From contig NZ_QLIX01000015.1 in NCBI RefSeq assembly GCF_003258945.1, forward strand, positions 1-64,000: DNA of 64,000 nt, in the 5' to 3' direction. Positions 9,791-19,511 of the stretch are shown in pieces (the first letter of the stretch is position 1; each line of letters begins with the position of its first letter). Below the pieces are notes generated by a model, which searched no databases, was not told the DNA's origin, and worked only from the letters and a program-made list of their open reading frames with translations. A program made the translations under genes and the position numbers. Source of the DNA: Roseicella frigidaeris. GTDB taxonomy: Bacteria > Pseudomonadota > Alphaproteobacteria > Acetobacterales > Acetobacteraceae.

Positions 9791-12619
9791 TTACGCCGCG
9801 GCCACCGTCTCCGTCTCGTAGCACTCGATCTGGTCGCCGACGCGGATGTCGTTGTAGTTGGCGAAGGACATGCCGCATTCGTAGCCGTTGGTGACCTCGC
9901 GGACATCGTCCTTGAACCGCCGGAGCGTGCTGAGCTCGCCCTGGTGGATGACGACGCCGTCGCGCAGCAGGCGCACGCCGGCGCCACGCCGCACCACGCC
10001 CTCGGTCACGCGGCAGCCCGCCACGTTGCCGACGCGCTTGACCTCGAAGACCTGCAGGATGGTGGCGTAGCCGAGGAAGTTCTCGCGCTGCACCGGGGCC
10101 AGCCGGCTCTTGAACATCTTCTCGATGTCGTCCGCCACCTCGTAGATGATCGAGTAGTAGCGGATGTCGACGCCCTCGCGCTGCGCCAGCTCCCGCGCCT
10201 GGGAGGTGGCGCGGACGTTGAAGGCGACGACCACGGCGTTGGAGGCCTTGGCGAGCTGGATATCGCTCTCGGTGATCTGGCCGACCGCCGAGTGCAGCAC
10301 GCGCACGCGCACCTCCTCGTTGCCAATCTTGCCCAGCGTCACGCCGATCGCCTCGGCGGAGCCCTGGACATCGGCCTTCACCACCACGGCCACCTCCTTC
10401 TGCTCGCCCGCCTGGATGCGGGCCAGCATGTCGGTGAGCGTGCCGCGGCCGGCGACGGCGGCCGCCGAGCTCTTCTCGCGCGCCCGGCGCTGCCGGTACT
10501 CGGAGATCTCGCGCGCCCGGGTCTCGTCCTCGACGGCGACGAAATTCTCGCCCGCCCCCGGCACGCCGGAGAGGCCGAGGATCTCGACCGGGAGCGAGGG
10601 CGGCGCCTCCTTGAGCTGGCGGCCGCGGTCGTCGAGCATCGCCCGCACCCGGCCCCATTCGGCGCCGGCCACCACGATGTCGCCCTGGCGCAGCGTGCCC
10701 TTCTGCACCAGCACCGTCGCCACCGGGCCACGGCCGCGATCGAGCTTGCTCTCGATCACGGTGCCCTCGGCAGCGCGGTCCGGATTGGCCCGCAGGTCGA
10801 GGATCTCGGCCTGCAGCGCGATCGCCTCGAGCAGCTTGTCGAGGTTGATCTTCTTGGTCGCGGAGACCTCGATCTCCTGCGTCTCGCCGCCCAGGCTCTC
10901 GACCACCACCTCGTGCTGCAGCAGCTCCTGCCGCACGCGGTCCGGGTTGACGCCCGGCTTGTCGATCTTGTTGACCGCGACGATCAGCGGGACATTGGCC
11001 GCGCGGGCGTGGTTGATGGCCTCGATGGTCTGCGGCATCACGCCGTCATCCGCCGCCACCACCAGCACGACCATGTCGGTCACGCTCGCGCCGCGGGCCC
11101 GCATCGCCGTGAAGGCGGCGTGGCCCGGCGTGTCGATGAAGGTCACCTTGCCGCCATCCGGCACCGTCACCTGGTAGGCGCCGATGTGCTGGGTGATGCC
11201 GCCGGCCTCGTGCCCCGCGACATCGGCCTGGCGCAGCGCGTCCAGCAGCGAGGTCTTGCCGTGGTCGACATGGCCCATGATGGTGACCACCGGCGGCCGC
11301 GACTGCAGGTCGGTCTCCACATCGACCGCGCCCTCGAGGCCGAGCTCGACATCGGATTCCGAGACGCGGCGGACGCGGTGGCCGAACTCCTGCACCACCA
11401 GCTCGGCGGTGTCGGCGTCGATGGTCTGGGTCAGCGTCGCCATCACGCCCATGCGGAACAGCGCCTTCACCACCTCGCCGCCGCGGGCGGCCATGCGGTT
11501 GGCGAGCTCCTGCACCGTGATCGCCTCGGGGACGATGACGTCGCGCACCACCCGCTCGGCGCCCGAGCGGAGGCGGGCCAGCTCCTGCTGCCGCCGCTCG
11601 CGCTCACGGGCGCGGCGCAGCGAGGCGATGGAGCGGCTGCGCTCGTCCTCGCCCTCGATCGCCGCCTGCACGTCGATGCGGCCGCCGCGCCGGTCGGCGC
11701 CGGGCAGGCCCTTCTTCGCCGGGGCGAGGGCGGGCTTCTTCGGCGCCGCGGCCGGCAGGCCGGGACGCCTCGCGGCGGGACGGCTGCGGTCGTCCTCCTC
11801 CTCGGTGCGCGGCCGGAGCGAGAGCTTGTTGGCCGCGGCGCCGGGCGCGGCGGCCGGGGCGGCCGCGGCGGGCTGCGCCGGGGCGCCGGGGCGCGGCCGC
11901 TGCGCGGCGGGGCCGACCGGCACCGGGCCGGGACGGCCGGGCGTGCGCAGGGGCGGCGCCACCGGCCGCACCGGGCGGGCCGGCGCCTGGGCCGGGCCCG
12001 GGGTCGGGGCGGGCGTGGCGGCGACGGGCGCCGCGGCCGGCCCAGGGGCGGCGGGGGCGGCGGCCGGCGGCTGCGCCGCCTCCTCGGCGGCACGGCGCGC
12101 GGCCTCCTCGGCCTCGGCCCGGGCGCGCGCCTCGTCCTCCTCGGCCTGGCGCGCCGCCTCCTCGGCCTGGCGCTTCTCCTCCTCCTCGCGGCGCCGCGCC
12201 TCCTCGGCGGCGGAGCGGACCATGAGCGCCTGGCGCTCCCGCTCCTCGCGCTGGCGCTGCGCCTCGAGCCGGCGCTGCTCCTCCAGCACGCGCTGGCGCA
12301 CCGCCTGCTCGGCGGCGGTCAGCGGCCGGTTGCCGGCGGGCGCGGGGCCGCGCGCCTGGGCGCCGCCCGGCCGCGCCGGGTTGGCCGGGCGCGGCCCGCC
12401 GCCGGCCGGGACCGGGGCGGCCGGGCCGGCCGCCTGCCGCGGCGCCGGCGCCATGGTCCGCTTCTTCACCACCTCGACCTGCACGGTCTTGCTGCGCCCG
12501 TGGCTGAAGCTCTGGCGGACGCTGCCCGCATCCACCGTCTTGCCCAGCTCCAGGCGGCCGCCAGCTGGCCGAAGGCTCAGCCTGCTCTTGCCCGCGTCCT
12601 GGTCGTTCTGGTCGCTCAT
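9791..12619 (-). CDS. infB: Translation initiation factor IF-2
   Basis: GTPase that delivers fMet-tRNA to the 30S subunit and promotes subunit joining. It has 942 residues. The start [18 protein letters not shown] matches the alphaproteobacterial IF-2 N-terminus. A Glu/Arg-rich coiled coil (about 110-195) and an Ala/Pro-rich linker follow. The IF2_N segment ([25 protein letters not shown]) precedes the G domain: GHVDHGKTS near residue 447, DTPGHAAF and NKIDKP. Domains II-IV follow. Two in-frame ATGs lie upstream (12652, 12673) but add residues not expected in the family. It follows ylxR in the nusA operon. Confidence 0.97.
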   Translation of the reverse strand: MSDQNDQDAGKSRLSLRPAGGRLELGKTVDAGSVRQSFSHGRSKTVQVEVVKKRTMAPAPRQAAGPAAPVPAGGGPRPANPARPGGAQARGPAPAGNRPLTAAEQAVRQRVLEEQRRLEAQRQREERERQALMVRSAAEEARRREEEEKRQAEEAARQAEEDEARARAEAEEAARRAAEEAAQPPAAAPAAPGPAAAPVAATPAPTPGPAQAPARPVRPVAPPLRTPGRPGPVPVGPAAQRPRPGAPAQPAAAAPAAAPGAAANKLSLRPRTEEEDDRSRPAARRPGLPAAAPKKPALAPAKKGLPGADRRGGRIDVQAAIEGEDERSRSIASLRRARERERRQQELARLRSGAERVVRDVIVPEAITVQELANRMAARGGEVVKALFRMGVMATLTQTIDADTAELVVQEFGHRVRRVSESDVELGLEGAVDVETDLQSRPPVVTIMGHVDHGKTSLLDALRQADVAGHEAGGITQHIGAYQVTVPDGGKVTFIDTPGHAAFTAMRARGASVTDMVVLVVAADDGVMPQTIEAINHARAANVPLIVAVNKIDKPGVNPDRVRQELLQHEVVVESLGGETQEIEVSATKKINLDKLLEAIALQAEILDLRANPDRAAEGTVIESKLDRGRGPVATVLVQKGTLRQGDIVVAGAEWGRVRAMLDDRGRQLKEAPPSLPVEILGLSGVPGAGENFVAVEDETRAREISEYRQRRAREKSSAAAVAGRGTLTDMLARIQAGEQKEVAVVVKADVQGSAEAIGVTLGKIGNEEVRVRVLHSAVGQITESDIQLAKASNAVVVAFNVRATSQARELAQREGVDIRYYSIIYEVADDIEKMFKSRLAPVQRENFLGYATILQVFEVKRVGNVAGCRVTEGVVRRGAGVRLLRDGVVIHQGELSTLRRFKDDVREVTNGYECGMSFANYNDIRVGDQIECYETETVAAA

Positions 12620-12760
12620 TCTCTGGTCCGAACCCGATCCGTCTGCCGTCATGCCACTCGTGCCAAGGGACATGCCGGGGGACGGGCCTGCATGGCGCCA
12701 GCCCCGGGCATGTCCGGTGAATCCACCGGGCGCGAGATGGCGCGCCCAACCGTTACCCGC

Positions 12761-13474
12761 TCATCGGCCCATCGGGCCATCTCTCCTGTCGTCTCGCCCC
12801 GCGGCGCGGGACGGGCCCGGCCGGGACGGGGCCGGCGCCGCCGTGCCGGCAAGCCCGGCCAGCCCGGCCAGCCGCCCCGCCTCCACGGCGATCGCCGCGG
12901 CCAGGCGCCCGGGCGCAATCGCCACATGCACGGCATGGTCGCGCCCGAAGACGCCGCCGAGCCTCTCTGCCGGGAGCGGGGCGACCACCGGCACCTCGCG
13001 CCCACCGACCAGGCGCGCCCTCTCGGAAGGGCTGCCGTCGGATGCCTCCACCAACAGGCCGGCACGGCCGGCCCGCAACCATTCCCGCACGGTGTCCCGC
13101 CCGCAGACCGCCTGGCCGCTCCGACGCGCGAGGCCGATGAGATCGCGGATGCGGCCCTGGAGGCCTTCCATGATCCGCGCAGCAAGGTCGGGGGGCAGTT
13201 GCACGGTCGCACGGGCCGCCTTGGCAAAGGCGCCGCGCTTCACCGCGCGTTCTAACACATCGGCCCTTGCCGACAACCACATTCCCCGGCCCGGCAGCTT
13301 CCCGGCCAGGTCCGGCACCAGCATCTGGTCCGGCCCCAGCACGAAGCGGATCATCGCCTCCTTCGGCCCGCTCTCGCGGGTCACGATGCAGCGACGCAGC
13401 GGCCCGCGCTCGGCCTCCGCCGCCGCGGCGGCCTCGTCCGGCGCCCCGGGCGGCGGCTCAGGCTTCGTGCTCAT
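12761..13474 (-). CDS. YlxR-family RNA-binding protein with L7Ae-like C-terminal region
   Basis: Residues about 25-95 match the YlxR (DUF448) fold: [19 protein letters not shown] and [27 protein letters not shown]. Residues about 105-195 ([34 protein letters not shown]) resemble an L7Ae/L30e-like RNA-binding module, a pairing seen in other alphaproteobacteria. The last 40 residues are Ala/Gly/Arg-rich and probably disordered. The start overlaps the nusA 3' end by 17 bp, so it is translationally linked to nusA. Homologues are nucleoid- or RNase P-associated in some bacteria; the role here is not established. Confidence 0.85.
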   Translation of the reverse strand: MSTKPEPPPGAPDEAAAAAEAERGPLRRCIVTRESGPKEAMIRFVLGPDQMLVPDLAGKLPGRGMWLSARADVLERAVKRGAFAKAARATVQLPPDLAARIMEGLQGRIRDLIGLARRSGQAVCGRDTVREWLRAGRAGLLVEASDGSPSERARLVGGREVPVVAPLPAERLGGVFGRDHAVHVAIAPGRLAAAIAVEAGRLAGLAGLAGTAAPAPSRPGPSRAAGRDDRRDGPMGR

Positions 13475-15086
13475 CCGCCGCGCGCGTCTCCGTCCCTGCC
13501 TCGACCTCGGGCTCGGCCTCCGCCGCGCCAGCCTCGGCCTCGGTCTCCACCTCGGCCTCCGCCTCGGCGCCCTCCTCGCCCTCGAACCAGTGCTGCCGCG
13601 CCGCCATGATGATGGCGTTCGCCGTCTCCTCGTCCATCGAATCCGGGCCGAGGATCTCGATCAGCTCGTCGGAGGCGAGGTCGGCGAGGTCGTCGAGCAG
13701 CTTCACCCCCTTCTCGCCGAGCGCCACGAGCTGCTGCGGCGTGAAGCCGCCCGCCTCGGCCACCGCGTCCTCGACGCCGAGGCCGCGGCGCTGCTCGTCA
13801 TATTCCTGGTCGCGCCGCTCGAGGAAGGCCTCGGCGCGGCGCTTCAACTCGGCCGCGACGCTCTCGTCGAAGCCCTCGATGCCGGCCAGCTCCTCGTCCT
13901 CGACGGCGACGATGTCCTCGATCGAGGTGAAGCCCTCGGTGACCAGCAGGCCGGCGATCACGTCGTCCACGTCGAGCGCCTCGACGAACAGGCCGGTGCG
14001 CTTGCGGAACTCCTCCTGCCGGCGCTCGCTCTCCTCGGCCTCGGTCAGGATGTCGATGTCCCAGCGGGTGAGCTGGGAGGCGAGGCGCACATTCTGGCCG
14101 CGCCGGCCGATCGCCAGCGACAATTGGTCGTCGGGCACCACCACTTCAACCCGCCGCGCCTCGTCGTCCAGCACCACTTTCGTCACCTCGGCCGGGGCGA
14201 GGGCGTTCACCACGAAGGTGGCGTTGTCGGGCGACCAGGGGATGATGTCGATCTTCTCGCCCTGCAGCTCCTGCACCACCGCCTGCACGCGGCTGCCGCG
14301 CATGCCGACGCAGGCGCCGACCGGGTCGATGCTGGAATCGCGGCTGATCACCGCCATCTTGGCGCGGCTGCCGGGGTCGCGCGCCACCGCCTTGATCTCG
14401 ATGATGCCGTCGTAGATCTCCGGCACCTCCTGGGCGAAGAGCTTGGCCAGGAAGCCCGGATGGGTGCGGGAGAGGAAGATCTGCGGCCCGCGCGGCTCCT
14501 CGCGCACGTCGTAGATATAGGCGCGCACCCGGTCGCCGTTGCGGAAGGCCTCGCGCGGGATGGTCTCGTCCCGCCGGAGGAGGGCTTCCGCGCGGCCGAG
14601 ATCGACCATCAGGTTGCCGTACTCGGTGCGCTTGACGATGCCGTTGACGATCTCGCCGACGCGGTCCTTGTACTCGTCGAACTGCTTCTTGCGCTCGACC
14701 TCGCGCACCCGCTGCACGATCACCTGCTTGGCGGTCTGCGCCGCGATGCGGCCGAAATCGATCGGCGGCAGCGGGTCGACGATGAACTCGCCGGCATTGA
14801 TCTCGGGCTTGAACTTGCGGGCGATGCGCAGCGGGATCTGCGTCGCCTCGTTCTCCACCGGCTCCTCCTCGACCACCTCGGTCCAGCGGGAGAGGCGGAC
14901 CTCGCCGCTGCGGCGGTCGATGACGGCGCGGATGTCCTTCTCATGGCCGTACTTGGCGCGGCCGGCCTTCTGGATGGCCTGCTCCATCGCCTCCAGCACC
15001 TCGTCGCGCTCGATCATCTTCTCGCGCGCGACGGCATCGGCGACCTGCAGCAGCTCAGGGCGCGCGATCGCGACATCCACGGCCAT
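13458..15086 (-). CDS. nusA: Transcription termination/antitermination protein
   Basis: RNA polymerase-associated factor controlling pausing, termination and antitermination. It has 542 residues. The N-terminal polymerase-binding domain ([30 protein letters not shown]) is followed by an S1 domain (around [25 protein letters not shown]), then KH1 and KH2 ([22 protein letters not shown] and [15 protein letters not shown]). Helix-hairpin-helix acidic repeats and a Glu/Ala-rich tail follow. It lies 12 bp after rimP and overlaps ylxR. The family autoregulates its operon, which makes the leader terminator upstream of rimP of interest. Confidence 0.97.
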   Translation of the reverse strand: MAVDVAIARPELLQVADAVAREKMIERDEVLEAMEQAIQKAGRAKYGHEKDIRAVIDRRSGEVRLSRWTEVVEEEPVENEATQIPLRIARKFKPEINAGEFIVDPLPPIDFGRIAAQTAKQVIVQRVREVERKKQFDEYKDRVGEIVNGIVKRTEYGNLMVDLGRAEALLRRDETIPREAFRNGDRVRAYIYDVREEPRGPQIFLSRTHPGFLAKLFAQEVPEIYDGIIEIKAVARDPGSRAKMAVISRDSSIDPVGACVGMRGSRVQAVVQELQGEKIDIIPWSPDNATFVVNALAPAEVTKVVLDDEARRVEVVVPDDQLSLAIGRRGQNVRLASQLTRWDIDILTEAEESERRQEEFRKRTGLFVEALDVDDVIAGLLVTEGFTSIEDIVAVEDEELAGIEGFDESVAAELKRRAEAFLERRDQEYDEQRRGLGVEDAVAEAGGFTPQQLVALGEKGVKLLDDLADLASDELIEILGPDSMDEETANAIIMAARQHWFEGEEGAEAEAEVETEAEAGAAEAEPEVEAGTETRAADEHEA

Positions 15087-15098
15087 GGTCAGTTCCCT

Positions 15099-15671
15099 TC
15101 AGTGTGGTTTGCCGTCGGGGCCCGGCGGCGCATCCGCGTCCTCCGGGTCCTGGCTGGCGGGCGCCGCGGTGGCGGCGATGAGATCGTCGGTCAGCACCAG
15201 CTTGGCGCGGCGGATGTTGCTGCGGGCGATGCTCGCCTCGCTGCCATCCTCGAGCCGCAGCCGGGCGGTCTCGGCATCGGCGCCGAGGGCGATGCCCCGG
15301 AGGCGCTTGCGGCCCTCCTGCGGCACCTGCAGCTCGACCTGCGCCAGATGGCCGGCGAAGCGGTTCCAGTCCTTGGTGCGGGTCAGCGGCCGGTCGATGC
15401 CGGCCGAGGAGACCTCGAGCGTCCACTCGCCGCGGATCGGGTCCTCGACATCCAGCACGGCGCCGACGGCATGGCTGATCGCCTCGCAATCCTCGACGCG
15501 GAAGGGCGCCTCGTCGGCGCGGTCGGCCATGATTTGCACGACCGGGCGCTCCTTGCCGGAGACCTGCACGCGGACGAGCTCATAGCCCATGTGTTCGATG
15601 GTCGGGGCGACGGCATCGGCGATGCGCGCCTCCAGGCCCTCATGCTGCGGACGTTCGATGTCAGTGGCCAA
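15099..15671 (-). CDS. rimP: Ribosome maturation factor RimP
   Basis: Assembly factor for the 30S subunit, 190 residues from the proposed TTG. The conserved segments [47 protein letters not shown] and YTLEVSSPGIDRPL-like [14 protein letters not shown] are present. No ATG lies close to the conserved N-terminus. TTG at 15671 gives [14 protein letters not shown] and starts just after the leader terminator. Upstream in-frame ATGs would put the terminator inside the coding sequence. No strong Shine-Dalgarno is visible, so the start is less certain than the gene. First gene of the nusA-infB operon. Confidence 0.88.
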   Translation of the reverse strand: MATDIERPQHEGLEARIADAVAPTIEHMGYELVRVQVSGKERPVVQIMADRADEAPFRVEDCEAISHAVGAVLDVEDPIRGEWTLEVSSAGIDRPLTRTKDWNRFAGHLAQVELQVPQEGRKRLRGIALGADAETARLRLEDGSEASIARSNIRRAKLVLTDDLIAATAAPASQDPEDADAPPGPDGKPH

Positions 15672-15674
15672 TGC

Positions 15675-15700
15675 AAAAAAGGCGGCCCTTTCAGGCCACC
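15675..15700 (-). terminator. Intrinsic terminator/attenuator in the rimP leader
   Basis: On the minus strand GGTGGCCT and GGGCCGCC form an 8-bp stem (two G-U pairs) closed by a GAAA loop, followed directly by six T and then the rimP TTG. It lies about 30 nt downstream of the predicted transcription start, so most transcripts could stop before the operon. Such placement suggests attenuation. Confidence 0.75.
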
Positions 15701-15734
15701 CCCCGAAGAGCCCGGATGGTGATTGATCCGTGAG

Positions 15735-15763
15735 GATATAGGCCCGCCCTCCGCGGAGGGCAA
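15735..15763 (-). promoter_or_regulatory. Sigma-70-type promoter for rimP-nusA-ylxR-infB
   Basis: On the minus strand TTGCCC (15763-15758) and TATATC (15740-15735) are separated by exactly 17 bp. Transcription should start near 15728, giving a leader of about 55 nt that contains the terminator hairpin. No tRNA-fMet gene precedes rimP, unlike enterobacteria. Confidence 0.6.
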
Positions 15764-15855
15764 GCATTTGCGAGCAAGCGGCAGCGCCGCGGGAGGTGAG
15801 GCCGCCTGCCGCCGAGTTTAACCCCGGTTTTTCCGCCGCGTGGTGGAATGGCGGC

Positions 15856-16128
15856 ATGCCGACCTTGCCTCCCGCCCATGGCTTCTTCCAGGAGGCGCCT
15901 GCCCAGGCGCCCAGGACCTACGACCTCGCCGCCTTCCACCGCCTCGCCCGGCCCGCGGCGCGGCGCCCGCCGCGCCGGCTGCTCCGGGAATTCGTGTTCC
16001 ACGGCGCCGGCGGGACGCTGCTGCTCGGCCTCGCCCTGCTGCTCTACCTGATGCAGCGCGCCCTCGGCGGCGGCGGGCTGCCGGATTTCGAGCTGGAGCA
16101 GGCGGTGAGCGCCCTGCTGGCGCTTTAG
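15856..16128 (+). CDS. Small single-pass membrane protein, unknown function
   Basis: A 90-residue protein from the ATG at 15856; upstream in-frame starts exist, so the N-terminus is uncertain. An Ala/Arg/Pro-rich half precedes [29 protein letters not shown], which contains one strong transmembrane helix. The last 18 residues are polar and acidic ([16 protein letters not shown]). It is divergent from rimP and convergent with the amidohydrolase. The composition fits coding DNA of this genome, but no family is recognised. Confidence 0.5.
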   Translation: MPTLPPAHGFFQEAPAQAPRTYDLAAFHRLARPAARRPPRRLLREFVFHGAGGTLLLGLALLLYLMQRALGGGGLPDFELEQAVSALLAL

Positions 16129-16130
16129 AT

Positions 16131-16254
16131 ACCAACGGCCGTTGATGGATGGCCCATCAACGGCCCCTCCGTCGCCGGGCGGTTCGCTCCGCAAACCTTG
16201 GCGACGCGCCACTGGGCGCGGCGCCCGTTCGGGCGCTCGGCCCTGCGGGCCGCA
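16131..16254 (+). repeat. Dispersed palindromic mosaic repeat, copy A
   Basis: Begins ACCAACGGCCGTTGATGG, which contains the palindrome CAACGGCCGTTG. It includes the hairpin GCGCCCGTTCGGGCGC and ends with GGCCCTGCGGGCCGCA. The same ordered blocks recur at 43301-43442, 54647-54788 (inverted) and 61011-61150. It lies between two convergent genes. Confidence 0.75.
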
Positions 16255-16278
16255 GGCCAGAACGTCGTGCGTCCGCTA

Positions 16279-17745
16279 TCAGCCCAGCCGGTTCCGGTAG
16301 ATCCGCCCGTCCTTCATGATCAGCGCCAGGGTCCGCTCCGGATCGGCGATGCGGTCGAGCTCGGCGATCGGGTCCCCCTCCAGCACCAGCAGGTCGGCCA
16401 GCGCCCCCGGCGCGATGACGCCGACCTTCCCGGCATAGGGCGTGCGCGGGCCGGACATCGCCAGCAGCGCGCCGTTCTGCCCGGTCGCCATGGCCAGGAT
16501 CTCGGCCGCGCCGTACCAGCGCTTCATCTTGGCGAGCTGCGCCCCCTGCCGCTCGGCCAGCCGGGCGCTGAACAGCGTGTCCGTGCCCCAGGCGGTCAGC
16601 GGCCGGTGCTGCACCGCCAGCGCATAGGCGGCGTCCGTCCCGGCCGTCATCTCGCGCTGCTTGGCGCGGCTCGGCGAGCCCTCGGGGAAGGGCGTCGCAT
16701 CCTCGTCGTCGAGGAAGGGCTGCGAGCTGAACCAGATGCCCTGGTCGACCAGCAGCCGCATCGTCGCCTCGTCGATGAGCTGGCCATGCTCGATGCAGCG
16801 CACCCCGGCCTTCACCGCCATCCGGATCGCCCGCGGCGTATAGGCATGCACCGCGACATAGGTGCCCCAATCCGCCGCCGCCTCCACCGCCGCATGCATC
16901 TCCGCCTCGGTGTACTGCGTCACGTCGAGCGGATCGTGGTCCGAGGAGACGCCGCCGCCGGCGGCGAGCTTGACCTGGCTGGCGCCGAGCATGAGCTGCT
17001 CGCGCACCCGCTTCAGCACCTGCGGCACGCCATCGGCGACCATGCCGGCCCCGAGCGCCTCGCCATGGCTGAGCGGCGGGTTCCAGGGCGCCGGCAGATC
17101 GGTGAGCGGGCGGCAATCGCCATGCCCGGAGGTCTGCGAGATCATCGCGCCCGAGGGCCAGATGCGCGGCCCCGCCACCAGCCCGGCATCGATCGCCCGC
17201 TTCAGGGCGAAGCTGGGCCCGGCCATGTCGCGCACGCTGGTGAAGCCGCGCATCAGCGTCCGCTGCGCCTGGTCGGCGGCGGCGAGGGTGATGAAGCCGA
17301 TATCGGCCGTCATCAGCGTGCGGATGTCGAGCGAGGCCATCATGGCGTGCCAATGCGCGTCGATCAGGCCGGGCATCAGGGTGCGGCCGCCGCCCTCGAT
17401 CACCTGCATTCCCTCGCCGGGCGGGTTGCGCGCGGCATCGACCGCCTTGATGCGGTTGCCCTCGACGAGGACGGCGAGCCCGTCGCGCAGCGCCTTGCCC
17501 TCGCCATCGAAGACCCGGAGGTTGCGGAAGAGGATCGGGCCCTTCGGCGGCGCCGGCAGGGCGGCCGCCGCGCCGCGCGGCAGGGCCGCCGCGGCGGCGA
17601 GGCCGGCGCCGCCGGCGAGCAGCGACCGCCGGCCGAGCCGCGCCGTCATCAAGCCGTTCAGCCGGGCGAAGGCGGGGCTCTGGCAGGCGCAGGGCACGGC
17701 GGGGGCCGGGCTGGGGTTGGGATCGGTCGGCGCGCAGACGAGCAT
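16279..17745 (-). CDS. Tat-exported metal-dependent amidohydrolase
   Basis: Amidohydrolase-superfamily hydrolase of 488 residues. A twin-arginine signal (GRRSLLAGGAGLAAAAALP, about 36-55) predicts folded export to the periplasm. Metal-site residues appear in order: DAHWH near 127-131, a Lys in QVKLAAGGG, His in VAVHAYT, His in CIEHGQ and Asp in WGTDTLF. This resembles the imidazolonepropionase/prolidase-like group. The ATG at 17745 has GAAAGG upstream. An alternative ATG at 17649 would give a conventional short Tat n-region and drop the Cys-containing segment PCACQSPAFARLNGL. The substrate is unknown. Confidence 0.85.
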   Translation of the reverse strand: MLVCAPTDPNPSPAPAVPCACQSPAFARLNGLMTARLGRRSLLAGGAGLAAAAALPRGAAAALPAPPKGPILFRNLRVFDGEGKALRDGLAVLVEGNRIKAVDAARNPPGEGMQVIEGGGRTLMPGLIDAHWHAMMASLDIRTLMTADIGFITLAAADQAQRTLMRGFTSVRDMAGPSFALKRAIDAGLVAGPRIWPSGAMISQTSGHGDCRPLTDLPAPWNPPLSHGEALGAGMVADGVPQVLKRVREQLMLGASQVKLAAGGGVSSDHDPLDVTQYTEAEMHAAVEAAADWGTYVAVHAYTPRAIRMAVKAGVRCIEHGQLIDEATMRLLVDQGIWFSSQPFLDDEDATPFPEGSPSRAKQREMTAGTDAAYALAVQHRPLTAWGTDTLFSARLAERQGAQLAKMKRWYGAAEILAMATGQNGALLAMSGPRTPYAGKVGVIAPGALADLLVLEGDPIAELDRIADPERTLALIMKDGRIYRNRLG

Positions 17746-17931
17746 GCGGTTGCCTTTCGTGAGGGCGCTGCCCGGCGCGGCGGGGCCCGAGCGCGAGAGC
17801 CTGGCCGATAGGGCGTGGCCGACGGGGCATGGCCAACGGGGCATGGCCGCGGCCCCGATGCGCGGCGCCGCGGGCGATGCGGGTGAGGATGACCACGCCC
17901 GCCCCGCCGAAGGCAACCCCTGGCGCAGGCC

Positions 17932-17952
17932 GGTAGTGTCTCAGTTTGAGAT
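17932..17952 (+). repeat. Left terminal inverted repeat of the mobile element
   Basis: 21 bp, 18 matching the right end; mismatches at positions 4, 8 and 19. The flanking octamer CGCAGGCC immediately precedes it. Its inner part, TCTCAGTTTGAGA, is itself nearly palindromic. Confidence 0.85.
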
Positions 17953-18040
17953 GTGGGTCCGCCCGCGTCCGTAGCGGCTTGATCATCGCGGTGCCGCCCC
18001 GCACTCCTGTATGCTCGGAATCGAGCCGAGAGGAGATCGG

Positions 18041-18343
18041 ATGAGCGATAATTTGCCCTTGCTGGCATCGGCCATTCTCGTTTGGCTTCCAGACTGCCAG
18101 CGGCCAGACATCCGAAGCTTCGACCCTTCGAAGCTACAGCCGCCTCCTCACCCTAACCCGGAGGCATTCTGGGTGTTACACGAAGCCATAACCCATGCCG
18201 TGGAGACCCATCACCTCGCGGTGGAGAAGGCGCATGACAAGGTGCCTTGGGTTAAGGTCGGAGACCGGATCATGGGGCCTGAGGAAATCCTTCGTATTTA
18301 CAAGGGCATGGGCAATCTGAAGGGTTTTGCCAGCCATGCCTAA
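18041..18343 (+). CDS. Mobile-element passenger protein A, unknown function
   Basis: A 100-residue protein starting MSDNLPLLASAILVWLPD. AGGAGA lies six bases before the ATG, which favours it over an ATG ten codons upstream. The middle is Pro-rich (KLQPPPHPNPEAFWVL). The second half is polar and helical with several His (EAITHAVETHHLAVEKAHDKVPW) and ends in a GPEEILRIYKGMGNLKGFASHA segment. Codon use is more AT-tolerant than in neighbouring genes. Its last 8 bp overlap the next small gene, so the two are probably translationally coupled. No family is recognised. Confidence 0.7.
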   Translation: MSDNLPLLASAILVWLPDCQRPDIRSFDPSKLQPPPHPNPEAFWVLHEAITHAVETHHLAVEKAHDKVPWVKVGDRIMGPEEILRIYKGMGNLKGFASHA

Positions 18344-18488
18344 GGGGCCAAAAGGCGAGAAGTGCCCGGCCCACGTAATCGGAAACGCGGTGCGAGTGAT
18401 GCGGATCGCGACGGGGGAGGAGGCGGAGGACGTGCCGCCGAAGAAGTGTGGCCCCTACAAGCCGCGCCAGAGGAAGATTGCGGCCTAA
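18336..18488 (+). CDS. Mobile-element passenger protein B, short MPKGPKGEK-type protein
   Basis: A 50-residue basic protein beginning MPKGPKGEKCPAHVIGNA and continuing VRVMRIATGEEAED. The start overlaps the stop of the preceding gene by 8 bp. From memory, the opening resembles small proteins (MPKGP-GEKRPADVIGNAV..IATGE) common in rhizobial and related genomes, often in many copies; this was not checked. Those usually continue into a Gly/Lys/Ala-rich tail, whereas this one ends early with GPYKPRQRKIAA, so it may be a shortened variant. Probable nucleic-acid contact is inferred only from its positive charge. Confidence 0.6.
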   Translation: MPKGPKGEKCPAHVIGNAVRVMRIATGEEAEDVPPKKCGPYKPRQRKIAA

Positions 18489-18733
18489 TGGTGGGACCGG
18501 ATCAGCGCGGGCGCAATCACGTCGATCAGCCGCATGGCCGCATCATACGATGCGGCCTTCGCCAGCACTTCGATCCCGCGATCCACCGCTTCCGGGTCGA
18601 ACTCGTAAATGAAGTATCCGGTGTCATCTCCCAATGTCTGAGCTTTGTTTGCCTCAAAGGCATCGAGCGAGATTGGGGAAACACGTAGTTCTCTCCCATC
18701 ACCGATGGGCGCAGCGAATAGGAGGTGGTGCAT
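18485..18733 (-). CDS. Mobile-element passenger protein C, unknown function (opposite strand)
   Basis: An 82-residue acidic protein on the minus strand, MHHLLFAAPIGDGRELRVS onward. It contains a TGYFIYEFDPEAVDRGIEVLAKAASYDAAMRLIDVI segment of plausible alpha/beta composition. It fills the gap between two plus-strand passenger genes. Its start lies over the Shine-Dalgarno of the next gene, so the two promoters or translation starts must interleave. Its 3' end overlaps passenger B by 4 bp. The tight packing argues for a real gene, but no homologue is recognised. Confidence 0.55.
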   Translation of the reverse strand: MHHLLFAAPIGDGRELRVSPISLDAFEANKAQTLGDDTGYFIYEFDPEAVDRGIEVLAKAASYDAAMRLIDVIAPALIRSHH

Positions 18734-19511
18734 GGCGAGTTCCGATTACCGGTGGCGGATCAATAGTCGGCCACGCTTCACGGTGTTGGAAATGGGCGAA
18801 TACATGGCGGCAGACGACGGCCCTCGTGAGACGATGCTCCGAGACATGAGGTTCGAACGCTTGTCTCGCACTCTCATCTATAGGTTTCTCCGCCCGGCCG
18901 TTACACGGTTCCTCACCAGCCCGACGCGCGACCGCGGAATCCTACATCGGTGCCGGGCCACCTTGGAGCACGAAATCGCGGCTGCCTCCAATCCGCAGCA
19001 GCGGGAAAATCTCACGTACGAACTACGGGCACTGCAAGCTTTCGAGGGGAGCCTGAATGCCCTGGAAATGGCCGGCTTGAACTTCGAACCTGCTCAAGCG
19101 GCCCCGCCGCTGCGGATTGAAGGCGTCACGGTCAGCGTGCAGCCGACCGCCCACATTCGGGTGCGGCGTCCACGCGGGACCGACCTTGCCGGAGCAATCG
19201 TGGTGGATGTGGCCAAAGGAATTGCCCTCAAGTCCGACGAGGCAGTCGCGCGCCGATCTGACGGCATGCGACACGCCGCGGTGCTGGTCCACGAGTACGT
19301 GGCCGGTGCGCTTGGCCCCGACGGCGCCAAGCCATCGCCGGACCACTCAATCATCTTTCACAGCCATCGTCAGGAACGGGTGTGCGCGCCAAGCGGATAT
19401 CGGAGAATGTTACGCAACGTTGAGGCCGCCTGTCGGAACATCGCCCGAAGTTGGGAAGGCATCCAGCCACCAGCGAATTTTGACCTGAATCTGGCCAGGA
19501 CGCGTCGCTAA
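18732..19511 (+). CDS. Mobile-element passenger protein D, unknown function
   Basis: The largest passenger, 259 residues. The ATG at 18732 has a strong AGGAGG about seven bases upstream; an earlier in-frame start lacks this. The N-terminal half is Arg-rich and helical (RETMLRDMRFERLSRTLIYRFLRP, then RCRATLEHEIAAASNPQQRENLTYELRALQAFE). The second half looks like a beta-rich domain (LRIEGVTVSVQPTAHIRVRRP, then GAIVVDVAKGIAL) ending HEYVAGALG and a His/Arg-rich helix. The stop codon TAA shares its last base with the right inverted repeat, so the element ends exactly at the gene. No transposase motif is seen. Confidence 0.7.
   Translation: MASSDYRWRINSRPRFTVLEMGEYMAADDGPRETMLRDMRFERLSRTLIYRFLRPAVTRFLTSPTRDRGILHRCRATLEHEIAAASNPQQRENLTYELRALQAFEGSLNALEMAGLNFEPAQAAPPLRIEGVTVSVQPTAHIRVRRPRGTDLAGAIVVDVAKGIALKSDEAVARRSDGMRHAAVLVHEYVAGALGPDGAKPSPDHSIIFHSHRQERVCAPSGYRRMLRNVEAACRNIARSWEGIQPPANFDLNLARTRR

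Noticed and set aside
11184-15722. A 1,512-codon open frame on the plus strand opposite infB-nusA-rimP.
   Set aside because: Antisense shadow of conserved genes with low-complexity Ser/Arg/Ala translation.
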